From Paracoccaceae bacterium (GTDB taxonomy: Bacteria; Pseudomonadota; Alphaproteobacteria; Rhizobiales; Stappiaceae): a DNA stretch of 58,787 nucleotides. Location: NCBI GenBank assembly GCA_002709505.1, contig PARB01000090.1, positions 1 through 58,787 on the forward strand, in the 5' to 3' direction. Both the position numbers and the translations under genes were made by a program. Below, one piece after another: positions 26,221 through 34,511 of the stretch (position 1 is its first letter; the number at the start of each line of letters is the position of its first letter). The notes below the pieces were generated by a model. That model made no database searches. It had not been told where the DNA came from and worked only from the letters and a program-made list of their open reading frames with translations.

Positions 26221-27042
26221 TCACGCCTGCGCCTCGGCGAGGCGCATGTCACGCTCCTTCAGCACTTCCTGGCGCTTGGTGACGATGGAGGCGGTGATGA
26301 CGATCACCGTCACCAGCCCGACCAGAATGGTACAGACCGCGTTGATCTCCGGCGTCACGCCGAGGCGCACCTGGGAATAGATCTTCATCGGCAGCGTCGT
26401 GGCTTCCGGCCCCGTGGTGAAGCTTGCGATCACCAGATCGTCGAGCGACAGGGTGAAGGCGAGCATCCAGCCGGCGATCACGCCCGGCAGGATGATCGGC
26501 AGCGTCACCGAGAAGAAGGTGCGCAGCGGCGGGCAACCGAGATCCTGGGCCGCTTCCTCCAGCGCCCGGTCGAAGCCGGCGAGCCGCGACTGGACCACCA
26601 CCGCGACGTAGCACATGGCAAAGGTGGTATGCGCGATCATGATGGTCCAGAAGCCGCGGGCCTGGTCGATGGCGACGAAGAGCAGCAGAAGCGACAGGCC
26701 GAGGATCACCTCCGGCATGACGAGCGGCGCATAGACCATGCCCGAAAACAGCGTCCGTCCGGCGAAGCGGCCCGAGCGCGCCAGCACGATGGCGGCCAGC
26801 GTGCCGAGCACGGTGGCGAGCGTTGCGGAGAAGAAGGCGACGCGCACCGTCACCCAGGCCGCGTCGAGCAGCTGCTGGTTGGAGAGCAACTCGACGTACC
26901 ACTTGGTGGAAAAGCCGCCCCAGACCGTGACCAGCCGCGATTCGTTGAAGGAATAGATCACCAGCAGGACGATCGGCAGATACAGGAAGGCGAATCCGAG
27001 CACCAGCGAGGTGACGTTGAACCAGCTTGGCCCCTTGCGCAT
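26221..27042 (-). CDS. potI: Putrescine/polyamine ABC transporter permease PotI
   Basis: A 273-residue inner-membrane permease. It starts MRKGPSWFNVTSLVLGFAFL after GGAGGG and carries the EAA-type ATPase-docking loop EEAAQDLGCPPLRTFFSVTL. Polyamine-type wording such as SFNESRLVTVWGGFSTKWY supports PotI rather than PotC. It is the last gene of a four-gene leftward unit (potF-G-H-I) and pairs with PotH to form the channel. Confidence 0.94.
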   Translation of the reverse strand: MRKGPSWFNVTSLVLGFAFLYLPIVLLVIYSFNESRLVTVWGGFSTKWYVELLSNQQLLDAAWVTVRVAFFSATLATVLGTLAAIVLARSGRFAGRTLFSGMVYAPLVMPEVILGLSLLLLFVAIDQARGFWTIMIAHTTFAMCYVAVVVQSRLAGFDRALEEAAQDLGCPPLRTFFSVTLPIILPGVIAGWMLAFTLSLDDLVIASFTTGPEATTLPMKIYSQVRLGVTPEINAVCTILVGLVTVIVITASIVTKRQEVLKERDMRLAEAQA

Positions 27043-27073
27043 CAGTTCCGCCCTCCAGGTGTCGCTTCGCCGG

Positions 27074-28045
27074 TCATTGGCTCTTCTCCGCAACCCTTTG
27101 CTGCTGGTTCTGGAACAGCACGATCGGCACCACCAGAATGAGCAGCAGGATCACGGCGACGGCGGAAGAGACCGGCCAGTCGCGGTTGGTGAAGAACTCC
27201 GTCCACAGGGTCTTGCCGATCATCAGCGTGTCGGAGCCGCCGAGAAGATCGGGAATGACGAATTCGCCGACGGCGGGAATGAACACCAGGAAACACCCCG
27301 CGATGATGCCGGGCATGGAAAGCGGCACGGTGATGGTCCAGAAGGCGCGCCAGGGCGGGCAGCCGAGGTCGCTCGCCGCTTCCAGCAGGCTCACGTCCAG
27401 CTTTTCCAGGTTGGCATAAAGCGGCAGCACCAGGAACGGCAGGTAGGAATAGACGATGCCGATATAGACGGCGATATTGGTGTTGAGGATCGTCAGCGGA
27501 TCGTCGATCACGCCGATCCACAGCAGGACCTGGTTCAGCAGGCCCTCGTTCTTGAGAATACCGATCCAGGCGTAGACGCGGATCAGGAAGCTCGTCCAGA
27601 ATGGCAGGATCACCAGCATCAGCAGGGTCGCCCGCCACTCCTTGGGCGCGCGCGCCATGCCGTAGGCGATGGGGTAGCCGACGATCAGCGTGATCAGCGT
27701 CGAAATCGCGGCGATCTGGACGCTGGACAGATAGGACTTCCAGTAGAGATCGTCCTGGGTCAGCCAGATGTAATTCTCCAGCGAGAACTGGCGAATGGCG
27801 GCGACCACATTCGACCAGCCTTCAGCCAGGTCGATGGTCGGCAGATAGGGCGGAATGGCGACGGCGATTTCCGACAGCGAAATCTTGAAGACGATGAAGA
27901 AGGGCGCGAGGAAGAAGACGACCAGCCAGGCGTAGGGAATGGCGATCAGCAGCCACCCGCCGGCGCTGCGCCTTTGGCGGGGCGGGCGCGGAATGTCGCT
28001 GCCCGCGGTGGTGGCTGGAGCTGGCGTCCTGTCCGCGCGCGTCAT
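27074..28045 (-). CDS. potH: Putrescine/polyamine ABC transporter permease PotH
   Basis: A 323-residue permease with a proline-rich cytosolic N-terminus and six predicted membrane helices. It contains the EAA loop LEAASDLGCPPWRAFWTITV and the PotH-like stretch SFLIRVYAWIGILKNEGLLN. It lies 49 bases after potG and 31 before potI on the same strand. Together with PotI it forms the membrane channel for putrescine or spermidine import. Confidence 0.94.
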   Translation of the reverse strand: MTRADRTPAPATTAGSDIPRPPRQRRSAGGWLLIAIPYAWLVVFFLAPFFIVFKISLSEIAVAIPPYLPTIDLAEGWSNVVAAIRQFSLENYIWLTQDDLYWKSYLSSVQIAAISTLITLIVGYPIAYGMARAPKEWRATLLMLVILPFWTSFLIRVYAWIGILKNEGLLNQVLLWIGVIDDPLTILNTNIAVYIGIVYSYLPFLVLPLYANLEKLDVSLLEAASDLGCPPWRAFWTITVPLSMPGIIAGCFLVFIPAVGEFVIPDLLGGSDTLMIGKTLWTEFFTNRDWPVSSAVAVILLLILVVPIVLFQNQQQRVAEKSQ

Positions 28046-28094
28046 CTGCCGGTCCCCCTGTTCGAATATGTGCCCGACACAGCCCTGGAGCGGG

Positions 28095-29249
28095 TCATTG
28101 GGTCAGCACGACGCCGGCGTCGCGGTCCCAGGAGAGCCAGACCTTGTCCTCCCAGCTCATCGGACGTTCCACCGTGCGCGAGCGGTTGGCGACGGTGGCG
28201 CGCACCGTTTCCTCCGCGGCGATATGCGTATGGTAGATCGACACGTCGCCGAGATAGCCGATGTCCCAGACCTCGCCGGACAGCCGGTTCGCCGGACCCT
28301 CCGGTTCGTCGAAGGAAATGCGCACCTTTTCCGGGCGGATCGCGAACCACACCGTGTCCCCGATCCCGGCCTCGACCGGTTGCGCGACTTCGATGGCGCA
28401 GTCGAACAGCGGAGCATGCAGCTTCGTCATCTCGCCGTCGCGCGCCGTCACCTTGCATTCCATCAGGTTGATGTCGCCGATGAAATCCGCGACGAAGCGC
28501 GAGTTCGGCACCTCGTAGATCTCCGAGGGCGTCGCGATCTGGACGATGCGGCCCTTGTCCATCACCGCGATGCGGTCGGCCATGGTCATGGCCTCTTCCT
28601 GATCGTGGGTGACGATCACGAAGGTCATGCCGAGGTCCTGCTGCAGGTCGGTCAGCTCGAACTGCGTTTCCTCGCGGAGCTTGCGGTCGAGCGCGCCAAG
28701 CGGCTCGTCGAGGAGCAGCACCTTCGGCTTCTTGGCGAGCGAGCGGGCGAGCGCGACGCGCTGGCGCTGGCCGCCGGAGAGCTGGTGCGGCTTGCGTTTG
28801 GCGAAGTCCTGCAGCTTGACGAGCGAGAGCATTTCCTCGACCCGCCCGGCGATCTCCGCCTTCGGCATGCCCTCCTGCTTGAGGCCGAAGGCGACATTCG
28901 CCTCCACGCTCATATGCGGAAACAGCGCATAGGACTGGAACATCATGTTGACCGGGCGCCGATGCGGCGGAACGCCGGCCAGGTTCTGCCCGTCGAGAAA
29001 GATCTCGCCCGCGTTCGGCGTCTCGAAGCCGGCGAGCATGCGCATCATCGTGGTCTTGCCGCAGCCCGACCCGCCGAGCAGGGCGAAGAACTCGCGCTCG
29101 TAGATCTTCAGGCTGAGGTTGTCGACCGCGGTGAAGTCGCCGAATTTCTTGGTGACGTTTCGAAATTCGATATAGGGCCGGGCCTGGGGATCGTCCCAGG
29201 GGGCAAAGTCGCGGCGGATCGGTCCGATCGGTTTCTTGGCCAAGCTCAA
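28095..29249 (-). CDS. potG: Polyamine ABC transporter ATP-binding protein PotG
   Basis: A 384-residue ATPase. Walker A is LGGSGCGKTTMMRM, the Q-loop is in MMFQSYALFPHMSV, the signature is LSGGQRQRVALARSL, Walker B is VLLLDEPLGALD, and the switch His is in VIVTHDQEEAM. A C-terminal TOBE/regulatory domain follows (about 285-384). The start is TTG: GGGAGGGG is almost adjacent to the first TTG, and a second in-frame TTG six bases later has more normal spacing, so the true start may be two codons shorter. Confidence 0.94.
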   Translation of the reverse strand: MSLAKKPIGPIRRDFAPWDDPQARPYIEFRNVTKKFGDFTAVDNLSLKIYEREFFALLGGSGCGKTTMMRMLAGFETPNAGEIFLDGQNLAGVPPHRRPVNMMFQSYALFPHMSVEANVAFGLKQEGMPKAEIAGRVEEMLSLVKLQDFAKRKPHQLSGGQRQRVALARSLAKKPKVLLLDEPLGALDRKLREETQFELTDLQQDLGMTFVIVTHDQEEAMTMADRIAVMDKGRIVQIATPSEIYEVPNSRFVADFIGDINLMECKVTARDGEMTKLHAPLFDCAIEVAQPVEAGIGDTVWFAIRPEKVRISFDEPEGPANRLSGEVWDIGYLGDVSIYHTHIAAEETVRATVANRSRTVERPMSWEDKVWLSWDRDAGVVLTQ

Positions 29250-29304
29250 CCCCTCCCTGGCGGATGACGTCGGGAGGCCCGCGAACCGGGCCTCCCGCGC
29301 ACAC

Positions 29305-30396
29305 TCACTGACCGGTCTTGACCGTGGTCCACTCCCGGGTGCGGGCCCGCATGGCGCGGGGCGACTTGGTGGTGGTGGAGAACAGGTTGTTCACCGTCTC
29401 CTCGCTCGGATAGATCGCCGGATCCTCAAGCACTTCCGTGTCGACGAACTCCTGGCTCGCCTTGTTGCCATTGGCGTAGAAGACGTAGTTGGTCGCCTTG
29501 GCGATCACCTCGGGGCGCATGATGTAGTCGAGGAAGACATGCGCCTCCTCGGTGTGCGGCGCATCGGCGGGGATCGCCATGTTGTCGAACCACATCATCG
29601 CCCCTTCCTTGGGGATCACATAGCTGACGGTCACGCCGTTGTCGGCTTCCGCGGCGCGGTCGCGGGCCTGCAGAACGTCGCCCGACCAGCCGATCGCCAG
29701 GCAGATGTCGCCATTGGCCAGCGCGTTGATGTACTCCGAGGAATGGAATTTCTGGATATAGGGGCGAACCTTCATCAGAAGTTCCGTCGCCTTCTTGAAG
29801 TCTTCCGGATTGTCGCTGTCGGGATCGAGGCCGAGATAGTTGAGCGCGGCCGGGAAGATCTCGTCGGCGGTGTCGAGCATGTGCACGCCGCAGTCCGCGA
29901 ACTTCGAGACGACCTCGGGATCGAAGATCATGTCCCAGCTGTCGACCGGCGCGTCAGGCATGCGCTCCTTGATCTTCTCGACGTTGTAGCCGATGCCGGT
30001 GGTGCCCCACATGTAGTTGATCGCATACTCGTTGCCCGGATCGAACTTCTCGATGCGCTGCATGATCTGCGGCCAGAGATTGTCGAGGTTTTCCAGTTTG
30101 GACTTGTCGAGTTTCTGGAACACGCCGGCCTGGATCTGGCGACCGAGGAAAGTGCCCGTCGGCACGACGACGTCATAGCCGGTGCCGCCCGCGAGAAGCT
30201 TGGTTTCCAGCATTTCGTTGCTGTCGAAGACGTCGTAGACGACCTTGATCCCGGTTTCCTTGGTGAAATCCTCCAGGATGGATTCGTCGATATAGTCCGA
30301 CCAGTTGAACACACGCACGGTGCGCTCCTGCGCCGAGGCCGCGCCGATCGCAAGGGCGCTCGCGAGCGCCACCCCTGTCAAGAAGAGCTTCTTCAT
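29305..30396 (-). CDS. potF: Polyamine ABC transporter substrate-binding protein PotF
   Basis: A 363-residue periplasmic receptor with signal peptide KKLFLTGVALASALAIGAAS and the PotF-family opening VRVFNWSDYIDESILEDF. Pocket residues of the family appear in YDVVVPTGTFLGRQIQ, WGTTGIGYN and CLAIGWSGDV. GGAGG stands 8 nt before the ATG. It is the first transporter gene of the unit, 249 bases downstream of a glutamylpolyamine-synthetase-like gene on the same strand. Putrescine is the likeliest ligand from similarity to PotF, spermidine also possible. Confidence 0.94.
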   Translation of the reverse strand: MKKLFLTGVALASALAIGAASAQERTVRVFNWSDYIDESILEDFTKETGIKVVYDVFDSNEMLETKLLAGGTGYDVVVPTGTFLGRQIQAGVFQKLDKSKLENLDNLWPQIMQRIEKFDPGNEYAINYMWGTTGIGYNVEKIKERMPDAPVDSWDMIFDPEVVSKFADCGVHMLDTADEIFPAALNYLGLDPDSDNPEDFKKATELLMKVRPYIQKFHSSEYINALANGDICLAIGWSGDVLQARDRAAEADNGVTVSYVIPKEGAMMWFDNMAIPADAPHTEEAHVFLDYIMRPEVIAKATNYVFYANGNKASQEFVDTEVLEDPAIYPSEETVNNLFSTTTKSPRAMRARTREWTTVKTGQ

Positions 30397-30645
30397 CCTG
30401 TTCACCTCCGTTTGGCCCGTGCGCCGGTTTCCGGCCGTGGGCGTTCCGCTCTGTTTCGTGTCCGCGCGCCGGTCTGTGCGGCAGGCTTGTTCTGCGGACC
30501 GGCCACCCGTGGCGGACATGCGCCACCGGCAGCCTAGAAGCATTTCGCCCGCCGCCTCAAGGGGTGGCGACAGGCATGCCGTAAATTTCACCGTTTCGCC
30601 AACAACTTCCCCATTGCGTTCATCCCAGCGAGACCGTGCGGCCTC

Positions 30646-32037
30646 TCAAAGATACGTCTGGCGTTCCAGCGTCGAAATTTCGCGCCCGAATGCGAAGAGC
30701 TCGTGACGCTTGATGTCGGTGAGCACCTTGTGCATCTCCTCGCCCACCGCCTTCTTCATCCGCTCCGATGCCTCGAAGGCGTCGATCGCCTCGTCCATCC
30801 AGGGCGTGAGGCGCGGCGCCGTCTTTTCATAGGCGTTGCCGTCGACCGGCGGCGGCGGCGCGATCTCGCCGAGCACGCCGTCCATCATCCCGGAAAGGAC
30901 GCCGGTCAGCACCAGATACGGATTGGCGTCGGCGCCGGCGATCCGGTGCTCGATGCGCGCCGATTCCGGCGTGCCGGCCGGCACCCGCAGCGCCACCGAG
31001 CGGTTGTCGTGTCCCCAGCAGATGGAGGTGGGCGCATAGGAGCCGGGCTGCATGCGCCGGAAGCCGTTGAAGGTGGAGACGAACAGGAGATGCGCCTCCG
31101 GCATGGTGTCGAGCAGGCCCTTGATGGCATAGCCGAGCCGCGTCTCGCCGTTGTCCGGATCGGCGAAGATATTGCCGTTGCCGTCCTCCAGCGAGCAGTG
31201 CACATGCATGCCGTTGCCGGGCCATTCCACGAAGGGCTTGGCCATGAAGGACGCCTTGAGGTCGTGCTTGCGCGCCACGCCGGCGACCAGCCGGCGCAGC
31301 AGCACCGCGTCGTCGGCTGCGCGCAGCGGATCGCGGCGGTAGTGCAGGTTGAGCTCGAACTGGCCGGGCGCGGCCTCCGACACGGCCGCGTCGGCGGGAA
31401 TGTCCTGCGCGTCGGCCGAACGGCGGATCTCGTCGACCAGCGGCATGAAGGCCTCGAGGTCGGAAAGCGCGTACATGTTCTGCCGCGCCGGGCCGAGGTG
31501 GGTCGAAAACACCGGCTGCGGCGCGCCGCTCCAGTCGCCGTCGTCCTGATCCTCGAACAGATAGAATTCCAGTTCGAAGGCGGCGGTGGCGGTTAGGCCA
31601 TGGGTGCCGAGCAGCTTCGTCATGCGGGCCAGCACGTGGCGCGGGTCGCACAGGAAGGCTGCGCCGTCGCGGTCGTGCATCGACAGCAGGACCTGTGCCG
31701 TCGGCCGTGCCGCCCAGGGCACGGAGCGCAACGTGCCGGGCACCGGCCAGCACACGCCGTCCTTGTCGCCGGTCTCGATGTGCATGCCGGTTTCCTCGAC
31801 CTCGCGGCCCCAGACATCCAGCCCGAACAGTGAGAAGGGCAGCGCCACGCCGTTTTCGAAAACCTTGCGCAGCGCACTGCCCGGCAGCCATTTGCCGCGC
31901 AGCACGCCGTTGCTGTCCGGCAGGATCACCTCCAGCGTGTCCAGATCGGGGTGCTCGGCCTCGAACCGCGCGAGCTCCTCCTGCCAGGCGTCGCCAGTGT
32001 CTGGACGTGCCCAGGCGGAACGGGACGTGTGAAGCAT
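30646..32037 (-). CDS. puuA: Glutamine-synthetase-family gamma-glutamylpolyamine synthetase (PuuA-like)
   Basis: A 463-residue GS-fold ligase. It has the N-terminal beta-grasp part (VILPDSNGVLRGKWLPGSA) and catalytic-barrel motifs ELEFYLFEDQDD, EAAPGQFELNLHYR, WPGNGMHVHCSLED and IEHRIAGADANPYL, which carry the metal and ATP ligands. In the Puu pathway it couples glutamate to putrescine. GGAGG lies 5-6 nt before the ATG. It lies upstream of potFGHI and just left of a GTGATCAC operator, so uptake and first catabolic step appear co-regulated. Substrate is inferred from context. Confidence 0.9.
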   Translation of the reverse strand: MLHTSRSAWARPDTGDAWQEELARFEAEHPDLDTLEVILPDSNGVLRGKWLPGSALRKVFENGVALPFSLFGLDVWGREVEETGMHIETGDKDGVCWPVPGTLRSVPWAARPTAQVLLSMHDRDGAAFLCDPRHVLARMTKLLGTHGLTATAAFELEFYLFEDQDDGDWSGAPQPVFSTHLGPARQNMYALSDLEAFMPLVDEIRRSADAQDIPADAAVSEAAPGQFELNLHYRRDPLRAADDAVLLRRLVAGVARKHDLKASFMAKPFVEWPGNGMHVHCSLEDGNGNIFADPDNGETRLGYAIKGLLDTMPEAHLLFVSTFNGFRRMQPGSYAPTSICWGHDNRSVALRVPAGTPESARIEHRIAGADANPYLVLTGVLSGMMDGVLGEIAPPPPVDGNAYEKTAPRLTPWMDEAIDAFEASERMKKAVGEEMHKVLTDIKRHELFAFGREISTLERQTYL

Positions 32038-32094
32038 GAAATCCTCCAGGAGGTCGGGCCATTGCGGCCGCGACGATTGCCGATTGGGTAAAAA

Positions 32095-32104
32095 TGTGAT
32101 CACG
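32095..32104. promoter_or_regulatory. GntR operator, left copy
   Basis: Core palindrome GTGATCAC (32096-32103) inside the longer shared string GGGTAAAAATGTGATCAC. It lies about 60 bp upstream of the puuA-like ATG and 40 bp upstream of the gntR start, so it can control both. A near-identical string occurs on the far side of gntR. Confidence 0.75.
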
Positions 32105-32142
32105 TAGCGACGACACTGTCAAGCAAGCCTGTCCGGAGGTCT

Positions 32143-32877
32143 GTGACCGCGATGCCCGTTTCCTCTTCCCGGCATGCCGCTGCGTCGGCGGATGCGGCGG
32201 CGCCGGCTCCGCGCCGGTCCGTTCGCGACGAGGTGGAGCAAAGCCTGCGCGCCGGTCTCCTGTCCGGGCGCTTCGTGCCCGGCCATTCGGTGACCTTGCG
32301 CGGGCTGGCGCAGGAACTGGGTGTCAGCCCCATGCCGGTGCGCGAGGCGGTGCGGGCGCTTTCGGCCGGAAACGCGCTGGAAATCCGCAGCAACGGGCGG
32401 ATCCAGGTGCCGACGATGACGCCGCAGCGCTTGTCGGAAATCCTCACGGCCCGCCTTCTGCTGGAGCCGGAACTGGCCTTTGTCGCGGCCGCGCATCTGG
32501 GGTCCTCCGACGCGACGGCGTTGCGCAAGATCGACGACCGGGTCGACGAAAGCCTCTCCGGCGGCGATGCGGAAACCTATATGCGGGAGAATTTCGCCTT
32601 TCATTTCCACATCTACCGGGCTGCCGGGTCGCAGGTTCTGATGCCGCTTGTGGAAAGTCTGTGGTTGCAGTTCGCCCCCTTCATGCGCACGGTCTACGGC
32701 CGGGTCGGCACGGCGGCGCTCGACGATCACCACAAGGAGGCGATCGCCGCTGTGCGCAGCCGGGATGCGGGCGGCTTGCGCGACGCCATCGCCGCCGACA
32801 TCCGCTGCGGCATGGAACTGCTCGACCGCAGCTCCGGGGAGGGCCTGCGGGAGGCGCAGCCGGGCCCCCCGGATTGA
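32143..32877 (+). CDS. GntR-family regulator with FCD domain
   Basis: A 244-residue regulator. Residues about 25-90 are the GntR winged helix (LRGLAQELGVSPMPVREAVR); residues about 100-235 are an FCD all-helical effector domain with the metal/ligand His and Asp in ENFAFHFHIYRAAGS and DDHHKEAIAAVRSRD. The GTG start lies 3 nt after GGAGG, while ATG nine bases later has a 12-nt gap; either is possible. It separates the two arms of the polyamine locus and is bracketed by two GTGATCAC sites, so it is the probable polyamine-responsive repressor, replacing the Cro-type PuuR of E. coli. Confidence 0.92.
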   Translation: MTAMPVSSSRHAAASADAAAPAPRRSVRDEVEQSLRAGLLSGRFVPGHSVTLRGLAQELGVSPMPVREAVRALSAGNALEIRSNGRIQVPTMTPQRLSEILTARLLLEPELAFVAAAHLGSSDATALRKIDDRVDESLSGGDAETYMRENFAFHFHIYRAAGSQVLMPLVESLWLQFAPFMRTVYGRVGTAALDDHHKEAIAAVRSRDAGGLRDAIAADIRCGMELLDRSSGEGLREAQPGPPD

Positions 32878-32891
32878 CACATTCGGGTAAA

Positions 32892-32901
32892 TGTGATCAC
32901 A
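32892..32901. promoter_or_regulatory. GntR operator, right copy
   Basis: Perfect palindrome TGTGATCACA inside GGGTAAATGTGATCAC, sharing both the core and the GGGTAAA flank with the copy on the other side of gntR. It lies about 90 bp upstream of the second glutamine-synthetase-like gene and is placed to control the rightward catabolic arm. Confidence 0.78.
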
Positions 32902-32991
32902 AATTGAGGTGCCTTGGCTTGCCGCGCAGTCGGTAGCCGGGGCGTGCGGCGCGGGACGTCCGGCCGTTGTGCGAGGAAAGCAGGTGCAACC

Positions 32992-34389
32992 GTGAGCAAG
33001 AAAAAGAAACCTCAGCCGAAGATCGAGAGCCGGCGCGGCGTTGCCTCACTGGAGGAGGCGAGCACCTGGCTCATCGAGCGGGGCATCGAGGACATCGAGT
33101 GCATCGTGCCCGATCTCGCCGGCGTCGCCCGCGGCAAGATGATGCCGACGGAGAAGTTCTTCTCCGGCCCGGTGATGACCATGCCCTCGTCGATCTTCGC
33201 GCAGACGATCTCCGGCGACTATCCGCCGGACGACGACCGCTTCCAGCACAATCCGACGGACGGCGACCTGTTCTTCCGCGCCGATTATTCGACGCTGACC
33301 ACTGTGCCATGGGAGAGCGATCCGACGGCGCAGCTCATTCACGACGCCTACACCCGCGACGGCATTCCGGTGGAAACCGCCCCGCGCAACGTGCTGAAGC
33401 GGGTGCTGCAACTTTATGAGGACGAGGGCTGGGCGCCGATGGTCGCGCCGGAGATGGAGTTCTATCTGGTCAAGCCGAACACAGATCCGGATTATCCGCT
33501 CGAGCCGCCGACGGGGCGCTCGGGCCGTCCGGAGGTCGGCCGCCAGTCCTATTCGATCTCCGCGCTGAACGAATTCGACGACCTGATCGACGACATCTAC
33601 GACCTGTCGGAGGCGCAGGGGCTGGAGATCGACACGCTGATCCACGAGGAAGGCGCGGCGCAGATGGAGATCAACCTGCGCCACGGCCATCCGCTGGAGC
33701 TGGCCGACCAGGTGTTCCTGTTCAAGCGCACCATCCGCGAGGCGGCGCTGCGCCACGACATGTATGCGACCTTCATGGCCAAGCCGATGTCGAACCAGCC
33801 GGGCTCCTCGATGCATATCCACCAGTCGGTGGTGGACGCGGAAACCGGCAAGAACATCTTCTCGCTGGAAAACGGCGAGGCGAGCCGGGAGTTTCTCTCC
33901 TTCATCGCCGGCCACCAGACCTATCTGCCGGCGGTGACCTGCATCATGGCGCCCTACGTGAATTCCTACCGCCGCTTCACGCGCGATTCCACCGCGCCCG
34001 TGAACGTCTTCTGGGGCTATGACAACCGCACGGTCGGCCTGCGCGTGCCCAATTCCAAGCCGGAAGCCCGGCGGCTGGAAAACCGCGTGCCGTCGTCGGA
34101 CGCCAATCCCTATCTGGCAATCGCCGCCTCGCTTGCCTGCGGCTATCTCGGCATCAAGCAGAAGCTGACGCCGGACGAGCCGCGCACCGGCGATTCCAGC
34201 GACAAGATGCACGCGCTGCCGCGCGGCCTGCTGGAAGCGGTCGCCATGTTCGGCGAATGCGAGGAACTGCAGGAACTGTTCGGCGAGAAATTCGTCGCCA
34301 CCTACCGGGCGATCAAGCAGGAGGAGTTCGAGACCTTCATGTCGGTGATCAGCCCCTGGGAACGCGAATACCTGCTGCTCAACGTCTGA
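32992..34389 (+). CDS. Second glutamine-synthetase-family ligase (glutamylpolyamine synthetase type)
   Basis: A 465-residue paralogue of the leftward GS-like gene. Motifs include IVPDLAGVARGKMMPTEKF, VAPEMEFYLVKPN, EEGAAQMEINLRHGHPLELA, QPGSSMHIHQSVVD and LENRVPSSDANPYLAIA. The start is GTG with AGGTG 5 nt upstream; a basic KKKKPQPK tail opens the protein. Sitting between gntR and an aminotransferase/oxidase pair, it probably glutamylates a polyamine or monoamine. Having two such enzymes suggests separate substrates (for example putrescine versus spermidine or ethanolamine), which is inference. Confidence 0.9.
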   Translation: MSKKKKPQPKIESRRGVASLEEASTWLIERGIEDIECIVPDLAGVARGKMMPTEKFFSGPVMTMPSSIFAQTISGDYPPDDDRFQHNPTDGDLFFRADYSTLTTVPWESDPTAQLIHDAYTRDGIPVETAPRNVLKRVLQLYEDEGWAPMVAPEMEFYLVKPNTDPDYPLEPPTGRSGRPEVGRQSYSISALNEFDDLIDDIYDLSEAQGLEIDTLIHEEGAAQMEINLRHGHPLELADQVFLFKRTIREAALRHDMYATFMAKPMSNQPGSSMHIHQSVVDAETGKNIFSLENGEASREFLSFIAGHQTYLPAVTCIMAPYVNSYRRFTRDSTAPVNVFWGYDNRTVGLRVPNSKPEARRLENRVPSSDANPYLAIAASLACGYLGIKQKLTPDEPRTGDSSDKMHALPRGLLEAVAMFGECEELQELFGEKFVATYRAIKQEEFETFMSVISPWEREYLLLNV

Positions 34390-34511
34390 GCGGGCAGGGC
34401 GCGTTCCCCACGCAACCCCTTATCACGCGCCTGTTTCGCCACGGGCAGGCGCATCGACATCTATCGCAGCGCGTCCGCGCAAGACGCGCCATATTCGGGA
34501 GACATCACGCC

